A DNA stretch of 64,000 nt from Apodospora peruviana (lineage: Eukaryota > Ascomycota > Sordariomycetes > Sordariales > Lasiosphaeriaceae): assembly GCA_033439685.1 (NCBI GenBank), contig JAUEDM010000001.1, positions 3,596,001 through 3,660,000 of the forward strand. The letters run 5' to 3'. Under the pieces are notes generated by a model. That model saw nothing but the letters and a program-made list of their open reading frames with translations, made no database searches and had not been told where the DNA came from. Numbering within the stretch: the stretch's first letter is position 1; every line of letters begins with the position of its first letter. The translations under genes and the position numbers were made by a program. Of the stretch, positions 47,448 through 57,681 are shown piece after piece.

Positions 47448-49012
47448 TCACCTCTTCTTGCTCTTCCGCTTGCCCGCCTTGCCCTGCTTCTGCTGGCTGC
47501 TGCCCGTGGTCTTGGCCTGGCCGAGCTCGTCCACCGACTTCTCGAGAAGCTCAAAGTCGTCGGCGGAGCCCGTGCTCGGCGGGGTGGCCTTGCCCGGCTC
47601 CGAGTCGTCGTCGTCATTATCCTCCACGACCTCGGTCTCCTCGTCATCCTCCTCGAAGTCTTCAGTGTCACTACCGTCGGACTTGGAAAGGAAGCGGCCG
47701 ACGGTCAGCTGGTAAGCCCAGAGGGGGAGACGGACGATGGCGGTATCTCTGATGGTGGGGCAGGGGAGTTCGTTCAGCTGCGACGGATATGAGAGTTAGC
47801 TTGGAAACAGATGACTGCTAGAGTACCTAGGTAGGGTGAACGTACGTCGAGCAAGTACTCAGCCGTGTTTCCGTCCTCGTCCTCCTGCTCGAGGTAGACA
47901 TCGCCAATTGAGTCAACCACTAGAACCTTCCCGTTCTCGGCAACGACTCGCTTCTTTGCGCCTGTCGGCCCGCTACCCGGCGGCGGCGCAGGCTGGGGCG
48001 TGGCCGAGCCCGACGCAGAGCCGGATGTAGGCTGAGCGTCACGGCCGCCACGGCGCCCTCTCCGTCCGCCACTGGTACTGGCTTTCGTGTCCTTCTCCTT
48101 CTTGGCGTCGCGCTCCTGCATCCTGCGCATCTTGCGGTTCATCGGTATGACCTTGCCATCCTCGTCCTGCATCATCTGCTGCTGCGGGGGTGGTGGCGCT
48201 GGCGCCGCAACCGGCTGGCCATCAACGCCGGGGATGTTGATGCCGAGGTTCTCGCCCCAGGCGGCGTGCCGCGCAAACTTGATGTACCGCTCGACGAACT
48301 CGCGCTGGCGCTTCCAGCTCATGTACAGGGCGACGTAGTGAGCGAGGCCGCCGGCGACCAGGAAGACGCCGAACAGGACGCTGCCCAGGCCGGGGCGGTA
48401 GCGGCTGTAGTAGTATTCGGTGCCCTTCCATGTGGGGAAGCCGTTCGCCAGGAAGAAGTCGTAACGGTCGCGGCCGGAGCCGCGGAGGACGTTGGCGACC
48501 AGGGAGAGACGGGTCTGGCGCTCCTCGGCACGCTTGACGGCGGCCTTGACCTCGGCGGGGGTGGGCGGCTTGGTCACCTGCACGCCGGGCTTGCCGCCCT
48601 TTTTCTTCAACTTGGCATTTTCCTTCTGGACCTTGACGCGCTCGGCCTGGAGCTGCTGCTTGACCTTGTCGGGATGCAGCTGCCGCGACTTCTTCTTGTA
48701 CGCCTTGTTGATGTCATCCTGGCTGGCCGACTTGCTCACGCCCAGGTATTCGTAGAAGGTGACGTCGACGCCCTCGTGCGCCACGAGCTCGTCACGGACG
48801 CGGAAGATTTCTCGGTCTGTTCAGTGTCGAAGGTTCAGGTGTTAGTTGAAGCCAATTACACTACGTATGTGCAGGGATTCCTGGAGGTACTGCATGAGAG
48901 GACAACGCTCGGGGAGAGGAAGAAGGTGGAAAAGCTTGCCTTCTTTTGACCAAGCTGCTGACAGCGGAGTCAGGATGGCCAAAAGGCCGAAAGAGAAAAC
49001 AGAGATCCTCAT
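47448..49012 (-). CDS. erj5: ERJ5-type ER J-domain membrane protein
   Basis: Three exons: 49012-48940, 48816-47846 and 47777-47448, giving 457 aa. Residues 1-20 are a signal peptide (RISVFSFGLLAILTPLSAA). The chain continues WSKE|DREIFRVRDEL across an intron whose donor is GC (GGCAAGC), not GT. The J domain is at about 40-90 with H72-P73-D74. A Lys-rich helix follows, then a membrane segment at about 167-191 (GSVLFGVFLVAGGLAHYVAL). The rest is cytosol-side, basic then acidic (DTEDFEEDDEETEVVEDNDD), ending KRKSKKR. Yeast Erj5 is an ER J protein that helps protein folding with Kar2. The second intron uses GTACGT...CGCAG and contains a perfect TACCTAGGTA palindrome. Confidence 0.9.
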
Positions 49013-49675
49013 GATCGCATTATCGTGCTGCAAAGTGACGCTTTGCGAAAGAGTTGTGGTGTTGAGGCCTGCATAGGTGTCTGGCAAAAGTCGCCCAAAG
49101 ACAGATTTGCCCAAAGTTTCGGCTAGGACACCTTGCACCAATCCCTTGCACCCCTGCACCTAGCTGCAACAACACCATGGCCGCGTGCACGGACATTTCG
49201 AGTGGCCATTCATTGAGCCTTGGCTTGGCAAGGAAAGCAAACTGGCCTCCTGCTCTTTCGTCTTTTTCTTCTTCTGGTTTCCCAAGTCAAATTATTAAGC
49301 TCGATATGGTGATATTATAACAATCTCAGCGCTCAGAAGCAGGCGGGTCTATTTTCATGTCCATGAGCACCAGACTTGTAGCATCTCGCCTGAGCGACGG
49401 ATTATGAAAGTTGGAAGCCCGAGGAAGTGCAGGTGTCGACTCTCAGGCTCGTTTGTCTCTTGCTTCTGTACAGATGCCCTCTAGGTTTATAATGTGAATA
49501 AGATTATTCATAAATACCATAAAACATTCGAGATTTGTCATATATATACCTAGGCTCGTTAGATTATAGATACACATAGGATACGATGGTCACCCCTGTA
49601 TGAACAGATACTTGTTGAAAATACAGAATGAGGATAGCTTTGTACAATGTAGCAAGCTGCTTGTCCTTGGTGAAC
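49013..49675. other. Spacer between erj5 and the HET relic
   Basis: erj5 promoter at left. AT-rich from about 49280 to 49600, including TATATATACCTAGG at 49541-49554. No gene recognised. Confidence 0.5.
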
Positions 49676-50630
49676 CTATTCAGACTCATCAGCCTCAGTA
49701 CTGATAGTGACTGTGAAAGAGTCATGACGATTTGGTCCTTGTACAAGGACTTTCGTGGACTCATCCGGAGATCGACCGACATCTAGGTACTCAGACTCTG
49801 GGCGTGTCTTTGGCGTGACACCGCAAAAAACCCAGCAACAATATTTCACCGTGGTCTTGCTGTGGCTGCCAGTGTTGAGCCATATTTCCGCAGCGCCCAG
49901 ACACAGCTCGGAACTATTACCGAAGTCGAACAACGCCAGTTTTCTGTTCCACATGTGTGATGGGTAGTAGATGGAGAGGCATATTGACATCGAAAATACC
50001 CATCAAGCAGTACGCAGCGTCCTCCACGCGTGTCGTCTGCCTTGTCACCGCCCAAGATAACCTCCGGGCTACAGCTAGCTGACCGAGAGGGGCAGAACCG
50101 CCCAGCACCTCGGGAGCTATTCGGGTAATTCTGCTAAGGCTGCCGTGAAGTGATTGTTTATCACCCCGAAACCGCCAAAGACCATCGCCGAACTCGACAG
50201 TCCTCGGGGCGATCAGCTCCTGGAGGGTCCAGCCGCCGGTAAACCACCGATAAGGGCGCAGCTCGTCCTCGGTAGCCTCGGGTTGCTGAGGATCGATGCT
50301 AGGCTTAAGGTCGTCAAGGTAGGCGATACAGGCGGCAGCCTTCTGGTACCAGTATAACATGGAGTTGATGGACTCGGACAGCTCGGCACTACTACTCTTG
50401 TATATGCAACAAGTGTCGACCCAGGCGTATTGCATGTTGCGTTCGCGTGCAATTCTGCATACGCCTTTGATCTTCACGAAGCCGGCACGAAGCTGGGCCG
50501 CTGGAAGGTCCGCCATGTCTTTGAAGATGACTTCGCCATCACCCCAGGTGTGCGACAAGATGATTTATTGAACAGAATTCGGATCAAAATAGAACTCGAG
50601 AGCGTAAGTCTCGCAGTTGATGAGCCACAT
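49676..50630 (-). pseudogene. Broken HET-domain (heterokaryon incompatibility) gene
   Basis: From the ATG at 50630 the frame reads MWLINCETYALEFYFDPNSV, Gln, then an in-frame TAA (50567-50565). It continues in the same frame IILSHTWGDGEVIFKDM, WVDTCCIYKSSSAELSESIN, RWFTGGWTLQELIAPRTVEF and RVEDAAYCLMGIFDVNMPL: the three classical HET blocks in order. The usual LYGEG after NMPL is missing; the frame drifts and stops at about 49917. A second frame (49990-49676) then gives an 85-residue tail (LALFDFGNSSELCLGAAEIW onward to ADESE) that may be the gene's old C-terminus after a deletion. CCID has become CCIY. HET proteins trigger cell death after fusion of unlike strains; this copy cannot make the full domain unless the stop is read through. 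Confidence 0.8.
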
Positions 50631-51103
50631 GCTGGGCGAAGCTGGATTCGAATGGTGTTCGTGCTGCTGGCGATGCGGAAACAGTCTAAGGTAGGTATCT
50701 TGCAATGATCTGTGAATCTCTGACCTTTGGATGCCCAGATGATGTGAACGAAACCAGAAGAGCGGGGTAGACGAAACCACGAGGAAATATGTAAACCCTT
50801 AGGCATCTAGGTCCAGGTAAGGTACGTACATCAGGCAAGGCAACCACTCAGCGCAAGTTCTATTGCCGGTGGCGTCCTGCCAACGGATCTGTAAGTACCT
50901 ACTCATGCTAAGAGGAGAAGCACGCTCAACGTTTGTACTTCTCGGACAGAATAAGTTCTTTCGGTTTGTATCCAAAGAGCGACTTTTCTTTATTCAAACA
51001 CCCGCAAAACTGAGATAAGTGTCTTTATGTACAGAAGTGAAACAGATAATCGAATTCCTCCATTGCGCCCCCTTACCGTGCGCACCTGAGCTCAAAGTCG
51101 AGC
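50631..51103. other. Spacer between the HET relic and the SIPL-repeat gene
   Basis: 473 bases without a supported gene. It contains the former HET promoter and the 3' UTR of the gene at right. Confidence 0.5.
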
Positions 51104-52786
51104 TTAAGGGCTCGCCGCCGGCGGTGGTGGTGGGGTCGGGATAGCCAGCGTAGGGGTCGACGTAAGCGTCGTCGGCAACGCGGGCACCAAGGTGCTGGTT
51201 GGGAGAGGCAGTGAAAGTGTTGTCGGCAATGGCAGAGTCGAGAGAGGCAGAGTCGGCGTCGAAGGCGCAGGAGGCGCCACAGCGCTGGTTGGGCTACAAG
51301 CGTAGGTCAACGCCGCCGTGCCGACGGACGCGGTGATGGTAGTCGGGCGGTATGAAGTACGAGTCAAGTGAACGACCACCGTGGATATCGAGCTTGCCAC
51401 CACGCTGGCACCTGAGGAGACGGCGGGCGGTGTTGCCATAACTGCAGACGACGACGAATTAGAGCTCCGCTGGCGCTTGAACATGCTGACGGTGGGGATG
51501 ACCGGCTGGGTTGTCGGCGTCATCGGGACCGACGGGACTGCTGGTCGGCTTGTCGGAGTGGGCAGAGCCGGCGGCGAAGGGAGCCCCGTGGGAAGACCCG
51601 GAATGCCAAAGCCCAGCGCGTTACAGGAGATGGTCGAAGTGCGTGTTCCTGTGATGGGTACCGACGTGACGGTGTACGCCACCGTGGTGGTGTCAACGGT
51701 GAACTGGTACGCTATCGTGGCGGCACAGTCATATCGAGTGCGGACTAAGTTGCCAGTTTGCGTTACCGTGGTGACGCTCCAGACTGTTCGAGTTCTCTGC
51801 GGCCGTCCTGGGGCTGTGCCAATGGCAGTAGTTGTACGGTTTGCTGTGGGGAACGGGAAAGCCGGCCTCGTGGTTGAAGAGGTTGTTTGTCGGCGAACGA
51901 ATCTGAAGCCTGTGGGGGTCCGCGTCGACGTGGGCAAGCCGGGAGTCGGTAGTCCGGAAGTGGGTAGCGCTGAGGTAGGCAGTGTAGGAGTTGGCAGCCC
52001 TGAAGTCGGCAACGACAGAGTTGGTAGTGTTGGAACCGGCAGAGACGGAACAGTCAAAGAGGGAGTCGACAGCGATGGAATGGATAATGAGGGCACTGAG
52101 AGCGTTGGGGTTGGCACAGTTGGCACTGGTAAAGTTGGAGTCGACCGGGCCGAAGTCGGGAGCGCTGGAGCTGGCAGAGACGGGGTCGTCGGACGCGGAA
52201 TCGACACGGAGGGGATCGTCAATGGAACTGACAACGGAAGTGACAGGGAGGGAAGTGATAGTGGAATCGACAGTGGAATCGACAGTGGAATCGACAGTGG
52301 AATCGACAGCGGAATCGACAGTGGAATCGACAGTGGAATCGACAACGGAATAGACGCCACTGAAGTCGAGGCCAGGACAGTTCGCGTGCAGTTAAGGAGC
52401 GCGAGCGAAGTCGTCGTTTTCGTGTACGCCGACACGGTAAACGTCCGCTGGACTGTCACCACACTCGCGGTAGGAGGAATGGCGGCACTGGCTGGGACTG
52501 TTGCCGTGACTGTTGCCGTGACCGTGACAGTGCTGGTCGTCGTATCGGCGGGAGCCTCCTGGTTGAGCTGCTCGGCAAGCACGGTCGGCTCCGGAGCGCA
52601 CACCCCAATGGTTGCTGGGCTATCCGCCAACCCAGTAATCACCGTTGGCAGCCAGTTATCGCACTGGACTGGCTTTGCCGCGTCCGAGTCTGCTGCTTGG
52701 GTGTCCACGGCAGCAGCAGCCGGAAGGGGACCCCCAACAGCATAAGACGCCAACAGCAGAAGGCTGCTAAGCTTGAGGGTAGCCAT
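51104..52786 (-). CDS. Secreted Ser/Thr/Pro-rich repeat protein
   Basis: Single exon, 560 aa. It starts MATLKLSSLLLLASYAVGG, a clear signal peptide with probable cleavage near Gly/Ala 18-25. A short region with two Cys follows (VQCDNW...IGVCAPEP). Next come Thr/Val stretches (TSTVTVTATVTATV), about eight SIPL tetrapeptides, a long run of degenerate (S/P)-x-P-T-L-type repeats, and two Val/Thr-rich blocks with scattered Cys (TVDTTTVAYTVTSVPITGTR). The C-terminus is Pro-rich (TPPPPPAASP) with no hydrophobic tail, so no GPI signal. The make-up suggests a heavily O-mannosylated wall or extracellular protein. No catalytic domain; function unknown. The expected N-terminus and continuous frame support it as a gene despite low complexity. 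Confidence 0.75.
   Translation of the reverse strand: MATLKLSSLLLLASYAVGGPLPAAAAVDTQAADSDAAKPVQCDNWLPTVITGLADSPATIGVCAPEPTVLAEQLNQEAPADTTTSTVTVTATVTATVPASAAIPPTASVVTVQRTFTVSAYTKTTTSLALLNCTRTVLASTSVASIPLSIPLSIPLSIPLSIPLSIPLSIPLSIPLSLPSLSLPLSVPLTIPSVSIPRPTTPSLPAPALPTSARSTPTLPVPTVPTPTLSVPSLSIPSLSTPSLTVPSLPVPTLPTLSLPTSGLPTPTLPTSALPTSGLPTPGLPTSTRTPTGFRFVRRQTTSSTTRPAFPFPTANRTTTAIGTAPGRPQRTRTVWSVTTVTQTGNLVRTRYDCAATIAYQFTVDTTTVAYTVTSVPITGTRTSTISCNALGFGIPGLPTGLPSPPALPTPTSRPAVPSVPMTPTTQPVIPTVSMFKRQRSSNSSSSAVMATPPAVSSGASVVASSISTVVVHLTRTSYRPTTITASVGTAALTYACSPTSAVAPPAPSTPTLPLSTLPLPTTLSLPLPTSTLVPALPTTLTSTPTLAIPTPPPPPAASP
52261..52356 (-). repeat. 12-bp tandem repeat encoding SIPL units
   Basis: Eight near-identical units of GTGGAATCGACA as written on the plus strand. 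The first four, the sixth and the seventh are exact; the fifth has one change and the last three. On the coding strand each unit gives Ser-Ile-Pro-Leu. Confidence 0.95.
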
Positions 52787-55700
52787 GCTTGGTTGAGTGT
52801 GTAGCGGACGAGAACTGTCTCAGGCCTTGATGTCAAGCCGGGTCAAGCCGGGTCAAGCAGCCAGGTTTCCTGACAATACCATCGAGCATCAGGACTTCTT
52901 TTCGGGGTGATAACATTTTTATATACCAAAGCCTAGTCCTAAGTGGCGAGATCATGACATACCCATGTAACGTGTCTGCCAATGTTGGTCTTCCATTCTT
53001 CGGCTTGGAATTGCCGTGGACCTTTTCTCCTTTCTTTCAAACGGTCGAACCCGGTTGGCTGCTATATGATATTGTGCTGTTTAGCATACCGAGCCGGAAA
53101 AGGGGGTCAAAGACGTGTTGATCACCGGTGTAGGCCAGCCTCGAAAAGCGGAGAAGAAAATAAATAATATCAGCCATGTTGCCCTTGCAGTAGCTTGTAC
53201 GAGTCAGGGGTTCTTGCCGAAGACAATCTGCATGGAGCCGTCGGTTGTGGCTTGGCCATGACAGACTCTACTTCCTCAGGAAATCGTCTATGTTGGCTGT
53301 GGATCTTGAAATCAAGTAACCGCTCTCCGTCCTAATATCGCTTGTTTAGAGTTTCTCGGCATCGAGGGAGGTATAGTAGTATGGGGAACTGTCGAGTGCC
53401 GGCTGGCGTGCTGGGTAGGTGGGTGTAACGCCAGACTCGAGAGGGGCTCGTCCTATAGTCTGAGGCGACGGGAAAATGATGGCCAATGACAATTCTGATT
53501 CCTTCAAAAGATAGTATGGGAATAGGCGCGTACCTGGCGGCCCACTGAATTCTCCCGGGATTAAATAGAGGGGATGTCGGCTCGTAGCCCGGCTATTTGG
53601 TCGGAGGGATTGCGTGTTCGGAATGGGCGCACTCGCAGTTTCGAGGATGCTCGTTTCTGTAACCGGGCCAAAAGTCAATATAACCAAAACCTGAGTTCAA
53701 AGGGGGAAATGGCTTTCTAGAGCCTACGTTAGTGACGTAGTCAAGTCTAATCCTGATGTGGACGCCGAAGGCCGCATCCTGGCTGCTTCTGAACCGTCTT
53801 ATCAAAGTAACCCTTTGACTATCGCATAATAAGAGGCCAACCGCCAGCCGGTAGCAACATACATGCTGGGAAGCATTAGCTCCGACCGTGTCCAGAGCTG
53901 CTGCGCGGCGACTCTTTCAAAGATCTTGAAGTCCCGACACCTCTTGATCATGAGAGTTCAAATTCTCTCGACAATAGGCCAGTGTCGAGAGAATCGGATT
54001 CCAAGATACATTGTAACTCTCGTGGTCCCCGTTCCCCTAATTGTTTTGTTGAGAAGCCATCTATTGATCCTTAATTTACTTCCCAATTTTACAACCTCTC
54101 GATGCGCACGAAACATGGGCGTAATGGCGTCTTGGGAAACCGGTTCTTGTAGTGTCCGCAGGCGCATCAGTCGTCGAGTGTGCCCCTGGATGCTTTTCTG
54201 GCTATCCTCCTCAATCTCTTGATCTTTGGCTTCTCGCTCAGTGTCGCCATGAGACAGAATCGAGAGGCACCACGAGACGGGACAGGCTCAATGTGACGCG
54301 TGCTAAGTTGCCAGAGGTGATTGGCAGGCGCCTTTGGGGCTTTGTGCCCCTGAGTATTGTATTGTGTGTCCTCCTGCTGATCTCTGAATTTTCTCGCACT
54401 GGCTTCTCGTTGTAGAAGGAACTTAAACGGCTGGAGCCAGCATAGCAGGTTATGAATTGGGAACGTCCATCGCGATCAATAACTGCATCACCAGCTCCGT
54501 GCCCCTGAGTTCTCCTTTTTGTCTGCGTCTTCTCTTGGGCTTTGATTCTCTTCGAGTAGTAGTTTCTCGATGCACGGAGTTTCGACGGTCTAGAGCCAAC
54601 AAGCAGACTGTGGCCGTGGAAGCAGTCCTGGTAGGATAGAACTATATTAGCTTGCATAATTCCCTGAATGAATGGGCGCGGAGAATGTTATTGATGGTAC
54701 TGGTACATGCAGCGTCTTCGGGCACGCGTCGGTTTCTAGGTACCGTAATCATCACGGCTGTGGAAGCGCAAGGCCTGATCATTGATGACGGAATTGCCAA
54801 AGTGCCGACGGATCGATGTTGAATATTAGCAGATAGGAATCCAGGGTGCGGTTGTTCTGCTGCCAGATTGCGCGTGGTAGTCTCGTCGACTACATCCAGA
54901 AGCTTTCCAGTTCGCCGCCTTGTTGATCTCACGATCTTCAATTCCTACCTGGGCCGTCCTGGGGGCGTGGCTGCGGATATACATGTTGTCTTAGTCATCA
55001 GCCTTGTCCCAGCTTCATGGGTCGCCGAACAAACTTGGCGACCATTGATACGCGGGCTTTTTGGAGAAGACGGATTTCATTGGTTGAGTTAAAAATGGCT
55101 ATTCAACTAGATTTCCAATACAACGAAGCATATACGCACTGGAACATAACCTGACGAAGATGATCTGTGAGGCCCTGGAGGCATCAACCACATCACCCAA
55201 GACAGGCCGGAGCCAACAAGGTACATCGGGACCGAGATAGCCTCAGATACTCAGCAGGGACCATCATCTCTCCCAGAATTTTCTAGTTTTCTGCATGGTC
55301 AGGGACTCATACGTGACTTCTTTTCTCAAAGACATCCAGCCCTTTTCACGGGCCTGTGATTCAATGTGGACCCAGGTCATCATGCGATGCTGCTGCGAGT
55401 TGCCTAAGTCTCGACAAAGAGAAAGGTACATGTAAATGTCTAAGCCTTGACAAGCAGGAACGAAAACACGCATATCACACGATGGACGCCTCGGGCTTAA
55501 AAGGTATGAATCCGAGCCTAACTGGTGGACACATAACCCCAGAATATTCAATGGAGGCATGCTTTTCAACTTCCTTCTTCTTGACCCAGGATAGACCCGC
55601 AACTTCCACTTCCGTCTTATCTCTGATGTCCTTCAAGCCCGTGTTGAGGCCTCAGGTTGAGTCACTGGGCGAGGGTACCTTAACTTCCACCCTGGGCCCC

Positions 55701-56281
55701 GACATACCTCCTGAGCTGATGGGCACCGATTTAGGAGACCGAGAAACACGCGTGCCTTCCGTTCGAGAGGACAACCTGGTTCCTTCTCTCCTCTGATGCC
55801 ATGCTCTTGCCTCGCCATTCACCAAACTCCAGATTAAACCAGATGAGAACAGTCCGAGCTTCTGTCCCTATCCTTTAGCATCCCACCAAATTCATCTGCC
55901 TTCCTTCCTTCCGTTCGCCTTTCTTCTCGTCGTCCACCAAGCTCACGAAAATTTTGTCGGTACGCCTTCTCTGCTTCACGTTTGACGTTCTTATTCCGTC
56001 TCTGAGCTTCTATATTCACCTTCCTTCCACCTCATAGCGAGGATACTCCTTTACTCTCATCCCGTCGTCGCTGCTAGACAGCAGACATTGTTCTCGTCAC
56101 TACCAGCCGTATGCCTGCTTCCACCAAGGAATTTCCTCCGCCCTCACCTTTGTCTTACCTGCATGGCAGCGACACTTCTCAATACCCTCACTTAACCCAC
56201 CACAAATTTCCGACTCGGAATTATCTTTCCTCGCCACACATCTATCACCACCAAGGACACTACAAGCCAGAAGCAACAACC
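52787..56281. other. Spacer before the RNA ligase gene, nothing firmly identified
   Basis: The SIPL-gene promoter is at left; a tandem pair of AAGCCGGGTC lies near 52833-52852. Minus-strand frames at 53346-53805 and 54238-54941, and plus frames at 54868-55092 and 55356-55796, are open but have no motif and poor start context. They may be remnants. The last ~300 bases are pyrimidine-rich, typical of a fungal promoter and leader. A Met at 56111 is in frame with the ligase but adds only Ser/Pro/His-rich residues. Confidence 0.4.
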
Positions 56282-57681
56282 ATGGCGAGCAGCACCCGAA
56301 AGCTGGTGACGGTTCGCAAAATCTCCGCCATGGAGCGGATCGAGGGAGAGCCCAATCATATCATCGTCAAACTCGACGGTTGGGAAGTTGTGGTCCCAAA
56401 GGCCACCATTGGCCGATGGAAGTGCTCGGTAAGTTATATACTCTTCCATGAGCTTTCCTTTGTTTCGTCGCTTGTTTTGTATTCTATCACTTAGGGTGAT
56501 AATCTCGGGAAGCATCTGATTTTCTCGTTCATCCTAGCGGTGCTGAGATCCTCTCCATGCTTGTCTTCTACGCATGTTCTTGTTCGGTTGTCTTTCATAC
56601 CCAAACTTCCCTGCCCAACCCTATGAAAAAATTAGTTCATATGGCTAACATCTATGCTCAGGTCGGAGATCTCATGGTCTTCTTTGAGATCGACTCGTTT
56701 ATCCCCAACACGGCGCAGTTTTGGGAGCTCTTCGCCGGCGGAAAGCATCCCATGGTCTTCAATGGGAAGCAAGGCTACCGAGTCGAAACTCGGTGGATTG
56801 CAACCCGATGGTCCCAAGGGATCATCTATCCTCTCAAAGTCTTCGGCTGCATTACCGAGAAGTATGAGAGTATGATCAAGACGTCCGGTGCCGAGTGCGC
56901 AATGCAGCAGCTCCGTGACACTGCGTGGGAGACGGAACTCGGCGTCGTGAAGTGGGAGCCCACCGACCACTCCGTGATCCCTGGGGTCACTCTTGGCAAG
57001 GCGCCAAACTTTCTCTACCAGCCATGCTGGCTCCGAGCCCAGAACCAGGGCAACTTCATCTTCGGCCAGGGACGCAACACCACTTGGCAGATCTCAGAGA
57101 AGCTGGACGGAGTCACCATGCAGGTGTACAGGGTCCGCAGGGCCTCTCCCTTCTACGCCTCCCTCCCTGCCCTGCCAGAGAATTGCTCGCCAATCATGTA
57201 CAACGAAGTTGGTCGAGTTGGAGTGTGCACTCGAGACCGCGACTGGGTCGACAGTGGAGAAAGCCTCCATTGGAAGACAGCCAAGGCGGCTGGTATCCTC
57301 GACAGGATCTTGGAAATGCCTTACGGCAGCCTCGCCATCCAGGGCGAGCTGTGCGGCGCAACAATCAATGGAAATACCATGAACTACCCGGAAGGGAAGC
57401 ACGAGTTTGTCATCTTCGGAATCTGGAACATCGACACACGGATGTACCTCCCGGTCAAGGAGGTTGAGCAGATGTGCGCCTTTTATAAGTTCTCTCACGT
57501 CAAGGTGATCGACTACGCCAAGGTCATCAAGTATGCGAACAACATGGACGAGCTGCTGAGGTTTGCCAGTGGCAAGGGAAAGTTCGGAGCGATGAGGGAA
57601 GGGCTGGTGTTCAAGTCACTTGATGGAGCAACGCACTTCAAGGTCATCTCCAAGGAGTGGCTGGGTAATGGTGGGCACTAA
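56282..57681 (+). CDS. DraRnl (Rnl5)-type RNA ligase
   Basis: Two exons: 56282-56428 and 56662-57681, giving 388 aa. The start has a strong context (CAACCATGG). The N-terminal module (LVTVRKISAMERIEGEPNHI, DGWEVVVPK, then VGDLMVFFEIDSFIP after the junction) is the OB-like domain of the Deinococcus DRB0094 family. The ligase domain shows motif I EKLDG with adenylated K196, GVCTRD (236-241), motif III GELCG (278-282), IIIa FVIFGIWNI, motif IV REGLVFK (361-367) and motif V FKVISK (375-380). All catalytic residues expected for a covalent nucleotidyltransferase are present. Known relatives seal 3'-OH/5'-phosphate nicks in which the 3'-OH strand end is RNA. The role in fungi is not established. The 233-nt intron is long for this window. 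It is distinct from the tRNA ligase Trl1. Confidence 0.9.

Noticed and set aside
52261..52356. CRISPR-like array
   Set aside because: Units are 12 bp with no spacers and lie inside a coding exon of a eukaryote.
51381..52745. 454-codon plus-strand gene opposite the SIPL protein
   Set aside because: The minus-strand frame has a signal peptide and family-like composition; the plus frame is Gly/Val/Asp repeat without a signal or motif.
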